Assembly (NCBI RefSeq): GCF_001314225.1 | Contig: NZ_CP012697.1 | Span: 1,116,001-1,180,000 of the forward strand | Direction of reading: 5' to 3' | Source: Microbacterium sp. No. 7 | GTDB lineage: Bacteria; Actinomycetota; Actinomycetes; Actinomycetales; Microbacteriaceae | DNA length: 64,000 nt | Shown: positions 26,373 through 33,462 of the stretch, one piece after another | How the letters are laid out: each line of letters begins with the position of its first letter | Position numbering within the stretch: position 1 is the stretch's first letter | Position numbers and translations under genes: made by a program | Notes under the pieces: model-generated | Seen by the model: only the letters and a program-made list of their open reading frames with translations | Database searches by the model: none | What the model was told of the DNA's origin: nothing

Positions 26373-27227
26373 TCACCGGTGCCGGCCCTGGGCGATGGCG
26401 GCCGAGATGATCGCGATCACGTGGGAGGGGTCGAAGAGCACCTGGTGGTAGTCGAACCGCAGCACGGTGTACCCGCGCAGCGACAGGCGCGCATCGGCGC
26501 GCAGGTCGCGGCGCCGGTCCTGGGCCTGATGGTGGGCGAAGCCGTCGACCTGCACCGCGAGGCGTGCGCCGATCAACGCGTCGAGCGGATGCCCGTCGGT
26601 CCACACCTGCTGCCGGAAGTCGACGCCCATCGAGCGCAGGATGACGGCGAGACGCGTCTCGATCCCCGAGTCGGAGAGCTCGGATGCCACGGCCGCGATC
26701 GCCGCGGCACGTTCGCTGCGCCAGACGACGTGCTCCAGGACGTCGGGGGCGACGTGCTTCTTGCGGATGGCGGACTCCCACACCGCCAGCGCGTCGGCGG
26801 GCGGCACGCAGCGGGCGACGTGGAAGAGCACATTGACGATCGGATCCTCCAGCGCTGTGGACACGACCGCCGCGGGGCCGTACGACCAGTGCACGCGCAC
26901 GCCGCCGGCATCCAGTCGCGACGCGGTGGGTGCGACGGCGACGTGCATGCCGTCGTGGTCCGGCGTCCACAGCCCCATCCGTCGGGCCCGCGTGAGGCAG
27001 GTGAGCCGCCCGCCGATCCGGGCGGCGTGCCGGAGCTCGGCATCGGCGTGCGGCAGCGCCAGCCACGAGCGGCGCACGCGGTCCACGGACCCTGCCGCGA
27101 GCGCCATGCGGATGCCGTGCGTCGTGAACCCCGCCGCCTTCGCCGCGCGGGAATGCGCGACGCCGCCCTCGGCGCCGAGCCAGGCGATGAGTTCCTCGAG
27201 CGGTCGCATGCCCAGATCGTGACGCAT
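26373..27227 (-). CDS. AbiEi-like HTH plus DUF559/Vsr-like nuclease-fold protein (element A)
   Basis: 284 residues. The N-terminal 50 (LIAWLGAEGGVAHSRAAKAA ... VDRVRRSWLAL) resemble the AbiEi antitoxin winged helix. The C-terminus has the DUF559 pattern of the Vsr/PD-(D/E)XK type: LAVQVDGFAHHQAQDRRRD, then LRGYTVLRF. The usual Glu before D-G is Gln here (VQVDG), so catalysis is uncertain. It shares E..L..ILRSMG, QV, AHH and RD..GY with the element C protein. The codon usage matches the host genes. ATG 27209 is an alternative start; neither has a clear ribosome site. Function is unproven. Confidence 0.75.
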   Translation of the reverse strand: MRHDLGMRPLEELIAWLGAEGGVAHSRAAKAAGFTTHGIRMALAAGSVDRVRRSWLALPHADAELRHAARIGGRLTCLTRARRMGLWTPDHDGMHVAVAPTASRLDAGGVRVHWSYGPAAVVSTALEDPIVNVLFHVARCVPPADALAVWESAIRKKHVAPDVLEHVVWRSERAAAIAAVASELSDSGIETRLAVILRSMGVDFRQQVWTDGHPLDALIGARLAVQVDGFAHHQAQDRRRDLRADARLSLRGYTVLRFDYHQVLFDPSHVIAIISAAIAQGRHR

Positions 27228-27323
27228 GCGGCCGCCGCCCGACGGCCTGCGGCGCGGATCCGTGGACAGACACGCGCACGGGCCGCCTGGGGACGAGGTC
27301 TTGTCCCGGCATCCACCTCACGA

Positions 27324-27392
27324 ACACAGGAGAAATCACCGGTGCAGGAGAATCCCGGCGGAATCGTCCTGCACCGGCGATTTCTCCTGTGT
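27324..27392. repeat. Element A hairpin, right copy
   Basis: The same hairpin as at 26295 in the same orientation, with one base changed (CACCGGTG to CACCGGCG). The outer arms extend here to ACACAGGAG and CTCCTGTGT (27324-27332, 27384-27392). Confidence 0.9.
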
Positions 27393-27447
27393 CAGCGCGG
27401 GGCGCGGTCGGGCTGCCACCCGCCGCGGACGCCGGGATCCGACGGCT

Positions 27448-27491
27448 GTGCCCGGGCTCGGAGCGTCATCGGACGCTCCGAGCCCGGGCAC
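27448..27491 (-). terminator. Terminator of the hydrolase gene
   Basis: GTGCCCGGGCTCGGAGCGTC (27448-27467) pairs perfectly with 27472-27491 around ATCG, 8 bases after the hydrolase stop. Confidence 0.8.
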
Positions 27492-27499
27492 GTGCGGTG

Positions 27500-28447
27500 T
27501 CAGGCGGCGAGGTGCGTGCGGAAGAACGGCACGGCGGCCTCGAGGGCCTTGGCGGTCGGCTCCGACTGGTCGTACAGGTCGTAGTGCGAGGCGCCCTCGA
27601 CCACGACGAGCTGCTTGTCCTTCGACGCGGCGCGGCCGTAGAGCTCCATGCCGAGGCGGTTCGACGCGAACGCGCCGGGCTTGTCGCCGATCACGACGAG
27701 CAGCGGCTGCGTGAGGAACGTCTCGACGCGGTCGTAGGCGTCCCAGAGGGCCAGCGGCGCCTGGCGCGTGAAGAAGAAGCTCGTGCGTCCGTTCTGGGCC
27801 GCACCGCGCTCGGTCTTGTAGTACTCGGTCGCCTCGAGCACGTCGATGTCGGTGAGACCGTTCTCCTTCGCGAACTCCACCGACGGCGGCAGCAGGTCGT
27901 TGACCATGCCCGCGGCGCCGCGCGCCTCGGCGGTGCGCTGCGCGGCGACGGCCTCGAGCATCGCCATCGGGTCGTAGTTCGAGAAGCCCTCGCGCATGAG
28001 ACGGCCCACGTTCGAGCCCGCGACGGTGGTGAGCGCCTTGATGCGGCGGTCGATCATGGTCGCGGCGACGGCGTATCCCGCCCCGCCGCAGATGGCGAGC
28101 ACGCCGATGCGGTCGGCGTCCACGTAGGGCTGGGTCACGAGGTAGTCGATGACGTAGCTGAAGTCGCTGACACGGAAGCCCGGGTCCTCGGTGAAGCGGG
28201 GCTCGCCGCCGCTGTCGCCCTGGAAGCTCGCGTCGAACGCGACCGCGACGAAGCCGGCCTCGGCGAGCGCCTTGCCGTAGACGTTGCCCGACGTCTGCGC
28301 GCGGCAGCTGCCCGTGGGGTGGGCGGAGACGATCACGGGGTAGGTCTTGCTGGCGTCGAAGTCGGCCGGGAAGTAGATGTCGGCGGCGATGTCCCACGCC
28401 AGGCCGGGGAGTGCGACCGTCGTGACATCGATGGTGGAAACAGCCAT
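27500..28447 (-). CDS. Alpha/beta hydrolase, dienelactone-hydrolase/YcjY-like
   Basis: 315 residues. The nucleophile elbow reads GVLAICGGAGY, a Cys in place of Ser as in dienelactone hydrolases. VIGDKPGAF precedes the acid region, and the late His is in EGASHYDLYDQ. The N-terminal sandwich (AADIYFPADFDASKTYPVIV) fits secreted-like and YcjY-like hydrolases, but no signal peptide is present. It follows the XRE-type regulator on the same strand. The inverted repeat at 28548, 101 bases upstream of ATG 28447, suggests control by that regulator. The substrate is unknown. Confidence 0.8.
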   Translation of the reverse strand: MAVSTIDVTTVALPGLAWDIAADIYFPADFDASKTYPVIVSAHPTGSCRAQTSGNVYGKALAEAGFVAVAFDASFQGDSGGEPRFTEDPGFRVSDFSYVIDYLVTQPYVDADRIGVLAICGGAGYAVAATMIDRRIKALTTVAGSNVGRLMREGFSNYDPMAMLEAVAAQRTAEARGAAGMVNDLLPPSVEFAKENGLTDIDVLEATEYYKTERGAAQNGRTSFFFTRQAPLALWDAYDRVETFLTQPLLVVIGDKPGAFASNRLGMELYGRAASKDKQLVVVEGASHYDLYDQSEPTAKALEAAVPFFRTHLAA

Positions 28448-28547
28448 GGGGTTCCTCCTGAGAACGAGGCTTCTTCAGGTCCCGAGGTCTCGGGACCTGA
28501 ATCCATGGTCGTCCGTGCGAAGACCGCGCACCAGGCAGAGATCGATC

Positions 28548-28567
28548 CTAGGAATGACCGTTCCTAG
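28548..28567. promoter_or_regulatory. Inverted-repeat operator upstream of the hydrolase gene
   Basis: CTAGGAA (28548-28554), TGACCG, TTCCTAG (28561-28567): perfect 7-base arms. It overlaps the end of the regulator gene. It is related to the shorter repeat in that gene's own upstream region (29451). Confidence 0.6.
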
Positions 28568-29442
28568 TCTTCGATCATCAGCAGTCGAAGACGCTCCTCC
28601 GTCGGCGTGCCGGCGTGCGCGGTGTTCAGCACGAGCTGCTGCTCGGGGGCCGAGTCGTAGCGGAACATGTCCCAGTCGACCGTGAGCTCGCCCACCTCCG
28701 GATGGTTCAGCACTTTCGTGCCGAAGTCCTGGCGTGCGACGCCCCTCGCCGCCCACCACCGCCCGAAGTCGCGGTCGGCGATGGTGAGCTCGCCGACGAG
28801 ACTCGACAGCGCCGGGTCGTCGGGGCTCGTGACGGCCTCGCGACGCAGGATCGCGACGCACGAGCGCGCGACCGACGGCCAGTCGGCGAACAGCTCGCGC
28901 AGGTGCGGCGCCGTGAACATGAGGCGCACGTAGTTGAGCTCCCTCTTCGGCAGCTCGCCGAACCGTGTGACGTACATCCGCTCGGCGAGGCGGTTCCAGG
29001 CGAGGATGTCGGTGCGCGGGCCCAGCACCAGCGCGGGCGTCTCGGTGAGCTGCCCGAGCAGGCGCTGGAGCTGCGGGCGCACCGCCGGACGCTCGGCGCG
29101 GGCGCGCACCGGTGCGGACGTCGACCCGGCGGCGACGTGCGCCGCATGGTCGAGCAGGCTCATGGCGTAGTCGGTCTGGTCGTCGTCGAGCCGCAGCACG
29201 CGGACGAGCGCCGCGAGCACGGGCGGCGACGGGGTCAGGCGTCCCTGCTCGATGCGCGTGTAGTAGTCGCTGCTGATGCTCGCCAGCTGCGCGACCTCCT
29301 CGCGGCGCAGGCCGCTCACGCGGCGGCGCGTCGTGTCGGCGGCGATGCCGAGGTCGGCCGGGTCGAGGGCGTTCCGGCGGGTGCGGAAGAACTCTCCCAG
29401 TTCGCGCAGCTGCGGGGGACGACGGACGGCGGCGGGGCTCAT
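28564..29442 (-). CDS. XRE-family regulator with MmyB-type ligand-binding domain
   Basis: 292 residues from ATG 29442. The N-terminal HTH is RRVSGLRREEVAQLASISSD followed by YYTRIEQGR. The C-terminal two thirds (ILAWNRLAERMYVTRFGELP, then NYVRLMFTAP) is the MmyB fatty-acid-binding PAS-like domain. Relatives in actinobacteria usually regulate an adjacent oxidoreductase or hydrolase. GGAGGG abuts the ATG closely. The gene precedes the hydrolase and has inverted repeats on both sides. Confidence 0.85.
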   Translation of the reverse strand: MSPAAVRRPPQLRELGEFFRTRRNALDPADLGIAADTTRRRVSGLRREEVAQLASISSDYYTRIEQGRLTPSPPVLAALVRVLRLDDDQTDYAMSLLDHAAHVAAGSTSAPVRARAERPAVRPQLQRLLGQLTETPALVLGPRTDILAWNRLAERMYVTRFGELPKRELNYVRLMFTAPHLRELFADWPSVARSCVAILRREAVTSPDDPALSSLVGELTIADRDFGRWWAARGVARQDFGTKVLNHPEVGELTVDWDMFRYDSAPEQQLVLNTAHAGTPTEERLRLLMIED

Positions 29443-29450
29443 CCCTCCAT

Positions 29451-29467
29451 CGTAGGTCTTTCCTACG
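29451..29467. promoter_or_regulatory. Inverted repeat upstream of the XRE regulator (autoregulation)
   Basis: CGTAGG (29451-29456), TCTTT, CCTACG (29462-29467), 8 bases before the regulator start. It resembles 28548-28567 (TAGGAA...TTCCTA), as expected for one regulator acting on itself and on the hydrolase. Confidence 0.5.
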
Positions 29468-29660
29468 AACGCGCGGCGGGGTTCTTTGCCAACGGTGAAG
29501 CGGTCTCCCCGAGCCCGATGTTGGCCTCGTAGTCGGCATCCTTCGTCTCCTTCGACAGCGCGAGCGCGACGAAGGTGAGCACGGCGGACCCCGTGAGATA
29601 GACCCCGACGAGCCACGGCGACCCGTCGGCGGCCGCCCACAGCGCGACGGGACGACCGGG
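29463..29660 (-). pseudogene. C-terminal remnant of an MFS (metabolite:H+ symporter-like) transporter
   Basis: An open minus-strand frame of about 66 codons without a start ends in TAG at 29463-29465. It reads ALWAAADGSPWLVGVYLTGS, then AVLTFVALALSKETKDADYE, then a short polar tail. This matches the last transmembrane helix and K-E-T-.-D...E tail of MHS-type MFS transporters. It begins directly at the stop of the membrane-protein gene at 29664, so the first ten or so helices have been lost by deletion. It is not expected to be functional. Confidence 0.55.
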
Positions 29661-29663
29661 ACG

Positions 29664-30014
29664 TCAGCGCCAGAGCACGGCGAGCGCCGCGTTCAGCAGC
29701 GACAGGATGCCGACGAGCCAGAACAGCGCGGGGGCGACCGAGCCGTTCTTGCGCTGGCGGGCGGAGCCGATGCCGAGCAGCGCGCCGATCGCGAGGAGCA
29801 CGATCAGCTTGACGGTGATCTTCGTGTAGTTGAGGGAGCCGTCGATGCCCCACGGGGCGGCCAGCGCGAGACCGGAGACCGCGGCGATGACCATGCCCCA
29901 GGTCATGACGCGCGTGATCTTGCGATCGCCCACGGCCGCGACGACCCACGAGCCGAAGAGGACGGCGAAGCCCACGATGTGGACGAGGACGACGGCGTGA
30001 CGCAGGATCTCCAT
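29664..30014 (-). CDS. Small four-helix integral membrane protein
   Basis: 116 residues. Four hydrophobic helices can be seen: AVVLVHIVGFAVLFGSWVVA, VMTWGMVIAAVSGLALAAPW, ITVKLIVLLAIGALLGIG and PALFWLVGILSLLNAALAVL. His6 and His12 in the first helix recall small heme or CopD-like membrane proteins, but no function is assigned. It is divergent from the thioesterase gene. Downstream it runs straight into the transporter remnant. Confidence 0.65.
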   Translation of the reverse strand: MEILRHAVVLVHIVGFAVLFGSWVVAAVGDRKITRVMTWGMVIAAVSGLALAAPWGIDGSLNYTKITVKLIVLLAIGALLGIGSARQRKNGSVAPALFWLVGILSLLNAALAVLWR

Positions 30015-30111
30015 GCCCCACAGCGTACCTTATGCTCACCTGAAGGTGGCGACCGTCGGGCGGCGGCCGATGACGCGCCGCCCGGCGCATCGCTGGATAA
30101 AGTGAGGACTC

Positions 30112-30951
30112 ATGACCCCCGAGGACGGCAGCCGCACCCCCTTCTTCATCGTGGAGCACACCGACGAGGGCGAGGTGCTGCATCCGACCCCGCTCTGCCG
30201 CTCCGGCTGGGGCGAGACGATCATGCGCGGACCCGCGACGTGCACGGCGCTCGCGCGGGAGACCGAGCGGGTGCTGCACGACGCCGGCGGCGACGGTCTC
30301 GTGCCGGCCCGCTTCTCGGCCGACCTGTTCCGTCCCGCGCTCATGGTGTCGTCGACCGTCACGGGCCGGGTCGTCCACCGGAGCCGGCGCCTGGCGATCG
30401 TCGAGGCCACGATGTCGCAGGGCGACCGGCCGGTCGCCCGCTCGACGACGCTCTTCGTGCGGCCCGGCGACGCGCCGGACGGAGACCTCTGGACGGTCGA
30501 GGCCGAGCTTCCCGAGCCCCCGCCGCTCGAGCGGGGCGGGCCCGACAGCCCGCGGCTGCTGCTCCGCGGCGACGGCGACTGGACGCCGCTGGCCGAGTGC
30601 GAGCGGTCGGCGGAGCGCAAGAGCGCCTGGGTGCGGGCGAATCCGGCGGTGGCCGGCGAGCCGATCTCCCCGTTCGCGTTCGTGGCGTCGGTCGCCGACG
30701 TGACGAACATGATCGCGCACTGGGGCGCCGCGGGGGTGCAGTACATCAACGCCGACGTGACGCTGAACCTCGTGCGCACGCCGAGCGGGCAGGAGTGCGG
30801 TCTGTCGACCGAGCTGCGCTACGCCCGCGACGGGGTGTCGCAGGGGGTCGCCGCGGTGTTCGACCGCGACGGCCTGCTCGGCACGACGTCGATCGTCGCG
30901 ATCACGAGCGCGAACGCGGGCGACCCGCGCACCTCGGGCACCACCCGCTGA
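30112..30951 (+). CDS. Acyl-CoA thioesterase-like protein (double hot-dog, TesB/4HBT_3 type)
   Basis: 279 residues. The first hot-dog half is PARFSADLFRPALMVSST with ARSTTLFVRPGD. The second half ends with YINADVTLNLVRTPSGQECG, SQGVAAVFDRDGLLGTTSIV. Actinobacterial proteins of this type hydrolyse acyl-CoA esters, often near fatty-acid genes; here no such neighbour is present. It ends 19 bases before the D-family repeat array that separates it from the convergent ribH. Confidence 0.75.
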   Translation: MTPEDGSRTPFFIVEHTDEGEVLHPTPLCRSGWGETIMRGPATCTALARETERVLHDAGGDGLVPARFSADLFRPALMVSSTVTGRVVHRSRRLAIVEATMSQGDRPVARSTTLFVRPGDAPDGDLWTVEAELPEPPPLERGGPDSPRLLLRGDGDWTPLAECERSAERKSAWVRANPAVAGEPISPFAFVASVADVTNMIAHWGAAGVQYINADVTLNLVRTPSGQECGLSTELRYARDGVSQGVAAVFDRDGLLGTTSIVAITSANAGDPRTSGTTR

Positions 30952-30969
30952 CCCCACCTCTCTCCACCC

Positions 30970-31074
30970 CGCGAGGGTGCCATCTGTGTCCGCGAGGGTG
31001 CCATCTGTGTCCGCGAGGGTGCCTCCACCCCGGCGGGGAAAGCACCCTCGGCGAGACAACCGGCACCCTCGCGG
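30970..31074. repeat. D-family palindrome array, 3 forward and 2 reverse units
   Basis: GCGAGGGTGCC begins at 30971, 30992 and 31013, a 21-base period, with two full units identical. A centre (GGCGGGGAAAG) follows, then the reverse form GCACCCTCG twice, also 21 bases apart. The array forms a large stem-loop between convergent genes. The core GGGAAAGCACCCTCGG is shared with 34890-35036. Confidence 0.85.
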
Positions 31075-31088
31075 ATGCCGGGACGGCG

Positions 31089-31577
31089 CTACGCCGACGC
31101 CACGCCGGCGCGCAGCTCGCGCAGCAGCAGCGCCGTGCGCAGCGCCGCGTCGGCCGCCTCGGCGCCCTTGTCCTCCTTCGAGCCCGGCAGACCGGCCCGG
31201 TCGATGCCCTGCTGCTCGTCGTCGAGGGTCAGCACGCCGAAGCCGACGGGCTTGCCCGCGTCGAGGGCGACGCGCGTGAGGCCGTCGGTGGCCGCCGACG
31301 AGACGAACTCGAAGTGCGGCGTGCCGCCGCGGATGATGACGCCGAGCGCCACGGCGGCGTCGGCCCCGGCATCCAGCGCCGCCTGGCAGGCGACCGGCAG
31401 CTCGAACGAGCCCGGCACGCGCACGAGCCGCCACCGCGCCCCCGACGCGTCGAGCACGCGGGCGGCGCCGGCGATGAGGCCGTCGGTGATGACGTCGTGC
31501 CACTGGCCCGCGACGACGACGACGTCCAGTCCGGCCGCGTCGACGGGGGTGGTGGCGGGTGCTCCGTGGCCGCTCAT
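31089..31577 (-). CDS. ribH: 6,7-dimethyl-8-ribityllumazine synthase
   Basis: 162 residues. VPGSFELPVACQAAL and GVIIRGGTPHFEFVSS are the substrate-binding signatures, with the catalytic His in the latter. GFGVLTLDDEQQGIDRAGLP completes the fold. It makes the lumazine precursor of riboflavin from the ribBA product and the pyrimidine from ribD. Its ATG overlaps the ribBA stop by 4 bases (31574-31577). It is the last gene of the riboflavin operon, and the D-family array follows as the probable terminator. Confidence 0.95.
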   Translation of the reverse strand: MSGHGAPATTPVDAAGLDVVVVAGQWHDVITDGLIAGAARVLDASGARWRLVRVPGSFELPVACQAALDAGADAAVALGVIIRGGTPHFEFVSSAATDGLTRVALDAGKPVGFGVLTLDDEQQGIDRAGLPGSKEDKGAEAADAALRTALLLRELRAGVASA

Positions 31578-32836
31578 CGCTTCTCTCCTTCTGCCAGCCG
31601 GGCGTCGAGCTCGGCGCCGTCGATGAGGTGCCCCATGCGGTCGCGCTTCGTCGTGAGGTACTGGTGGTTGTTGGGGCCCACGCCGACCAGCAGCGGCACC
31701 TGCTCGACGACGTCGATGCCGAACCGGCGCAGCTGGTCGACCTTGTCGGCGTTGTTGGTGAGCAGGCGCACCTGGTCGATCTCGAGGTCGGTGAGGATGC
31801 CGGCCGCCGCGGCGTAGTCGCGGGCGTCGGCGGGCAGGCCCAGCGCGAGGTTCGCGTCGACGGTGTCGAGGCCCCGCTCCTGCAGGCTGTAGGCGCGCAG
31901 CTTGTTGATGAGCCCGATGCCGCGGCCCTCGTGGCCGCGCATGTAGACGACGACGCCGCCCGATGCCGCGATCGCGTCGAGCGCCGCGTTCAGCTGCGGG
32001 CCGCACTCGCACTTGAGCGACCCGAACGCCTCGCCCGTCAGGCACTCCGAGTGCACCCGCACGGTCGTCGGCCCGCCCGTGATCTCGCCCGACACGATCG
32101 CGAGGTGATCGGTGCCGGTCACGCGGTCCTTGTAGGCGAGCACGCGGAACGAGCCGTGCGAGGTCGGCACGTTCGCCTCGGCGCGCAGGCTCACGCGCCG
32201 GCGGTGCGCGTGATCGGACGAGGCGGCGCTCGTGCCGTCGAGGTGCGCGATGAGCTGCTCGATCGTGATGACGGGGATGTTCTCTCGCGCGCCCATCTCC
32301 AGCAGGCCCGGCATGCGCATCATGCTGCCGTCGTCGGCGACGACCTCGCCGATCACGCCGACCGGCTGCAGGCCGGCGAGCCGCATGAGCTCGACGGCGG
32401 CCTCGGTGTGCCCCGCGCGCTCGCGCACGCCGCCGTCGACGGCGCGCAGCGGCAGCACGTGCCCGGGACGGATGAGCGAGGAGGGCGTGGAGGAGGGGTC
32501 GGCGAGCACGTTGAAGGTGTGCGCACGGTCGGAGGCGCTGATGCCCGTCGAGACGCGGTCGGCGGCATCCACGCTCACGGTGTAGGCGGTGCCGCGGCTG
32601 TCCTCGTTGACGCTCACCATGGGCGGCAGGTCGAGGCGGTCGGCCCAGTCGGCGGGCATCGGCGCGCACAGGAAGCCGCTCGACCAGCGGATCGTCCACG
32701 CGAGCCACTCCGGGGTCGCGAGCTCGGCCGACAGGATGACGTCGCCCTCGTTCTCGCGGTTCTCGTCGTCGGCGACGATGACGGGACGCCCCGCGCGCAG
32801 CGCGTCGAGGGCCTCGGGGATGGTGGACAGGCTCAT
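31574..32836 (-). CDS. ribBA: Bifunctional 3,4-dihydroxy-2-butanone-4-phosphate synthase / GTP cyclohydrolase II
   Basis: 420 residues. The RibB half has DDENRENEGDVILSAE and RAGHTEAAVELMRLAG. The RibA half has the zinc site SECLTGEAFGSLKCECGPQL and the catalytic YMRGHEGRGIGL. It supplies both precursors of riboflavin, from ribulose 5-phosphate and from GTP. It starts at ATG 32836 with a 4-base overlap with ribE. Confidence 0.95.
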   Translation of the reverse strand: MSLSTIPEALDALRAGRPVIVADDENRENEGDVILSAELATPEWLAWTIRWSSGFLCAPMPADWADRLDLPPMVSVNEDSRGTAYTVSVDAADRVSTGISASDRAHTFNVLADPSSTPSSLIRPGHVLPLRAVDGGVRERAGHTEAAVELMRLAGLQPVGVIGEVVADDGSMMRMPGLLEMGARENIPVITIEQLIAHLDGTSAASSDHAHRRRVSLRAEANVPTSHGSFRVLAYKDRVTGTDHLAIVSGEITGGPTTVRVHSECLTGEAFGSLKCECGPQLNAALDAIAASGGVVVYMRGHEGRGIGLINKLRAYSLQERGLDTVDANLALGLPADARDYAAAAGILTDLEIDQVRLLTNNADKVDQLRRFGIDVVEQVPLLVGVGPNNHQYLTTKRDRMGHLIDGAELDARLAEGEKR

Positions 32837-33462
32837 CGGGAGCCCCCTTCGTCTCGGGTGGTGAAAGCCAGCAGGCGCTGCACGTGGCGCGCCAGGATGT
32901 CGGTCTCGAGGTTGACGCGGTCGCCCGCGACGCGGTCGCCGAGCGTCGTGACCTGCAGGGTCTCGGGGATGAGCGACACCTCGAACCAGTGCTCGGCGTC
33001 GCCGGCGCCGCTCGTGGCCGAGACCGTGAGCGACACGCCGTCGACCGTGATCGAGCCCTTGTCGACGACGAGCGGGGCGAGGTGCGCGGGCAGTCCGATG
33101 CGCAGCACGCGCCACTGCGCGCCCGGACGCACCTCGAGCAGCTCTCCGGTGCCGTCGACGTGGCCCTGCACGATGTGCCCGCCCAGGCGCCCGTGCGCCG
33201 CCATCGCCCGCTCGACGTTGACGGCCGTCCCCGGCGCGAAGCCGCCGAGCGTCGTCATGTCGAGGGTCTGGCGCATGACGTCGGCGCTGAACCGGTCGTC
33301 GTCCTGATCGGCCACGGTGAGGCACGTGCCGCTGATGGCGATGGAGTCGCCGTGCGACGCGTCGCTCACGGCGAGCGGGGCGCGCACGGTCAGGCGGATG
33401 CCGTCGCCGTGCGGCACGACGGCGACGATCTCGCCCTTCTCTTCCACGATGCCGGTGAACAT
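32833..33462 (-). CDS. ribE: Riboflavin synthase, alpha chain
   Basis: 209 residues with two homologous barrels. MFTGIVEEKGEIV is the invariant N-terminus, ISGTCLTVADQ and GGHIVQGHVDGTG lie in barrel 1, and VDGVSLTVSA in barrel 2. It dismutates two lumazines to riboflavin. The TGATG overlap with the ribD stop at 33460-33464 and the 4-base overlap with ribBA show tight translational coupling. Confidence 0.95.
   Translation of the reverse strand: MFTGIVEEKGEIVAVVPHGDGIRLTVRAPLAVSDASHGDSIAISGTCLTVADQDDDRFSADVMRQTLDMTTLGGFAPGTAVNVERAMAAHGRLGGHIVQGHVDGTGELLEVRPGAQWRVLRIGLPAHLAPLVVDKGSITVDGVSLTVSATSGAGDAEHWFEVSLIPETLQVTTLGDRVAGDRVNLETDILARHVQRLLAFTTRDEGGSR

Larger units (their letters stand above)
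26276..27396. mobile_element. Nuclease/palindrome element A (candidate mobile unit)
   Basis: About 1.12 kb. A single DUF559-type gene is flanked by two directly repeated copies of a roughly 89-base sequence (26276-26364 and 27308-27396). Each copy holds a 63-base hairpin; the two hairpins differ at one position, including identical 17-base loops. The outer GGCATCC...TCACG stretch is conserved 19 bases ahead of each hairpin. It sits between two convergent genes. The same design recurs in elements B and C with different hairpin sequences. Mobility is inferred, not shown. Confidence 0.6.

Noticed and set aside
26373..27227. Type IV toxin-antitoxin pair (AbiEi/AbiEii)
   Set aside because: Only the N-terminal part resembles AbiEi. 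There is no AbiEii-like nucleotidyltransferase gene next to any of the three copies.
26276..27396. Ordinary insertion sequence or integron cassette
   Set aside because: No DDE, tyrosine or serine recombinase and no short terminal inverted repeats with a clear target duplication; the only gene is the HTH-DUF559 protein.
30970..31074. CRISPR-like array
   Set aside because: Repeats are only about 11 bases, are inverted about a centre, have near-identical 10-base gaps rather than unique spacers, and no cas genes are near.
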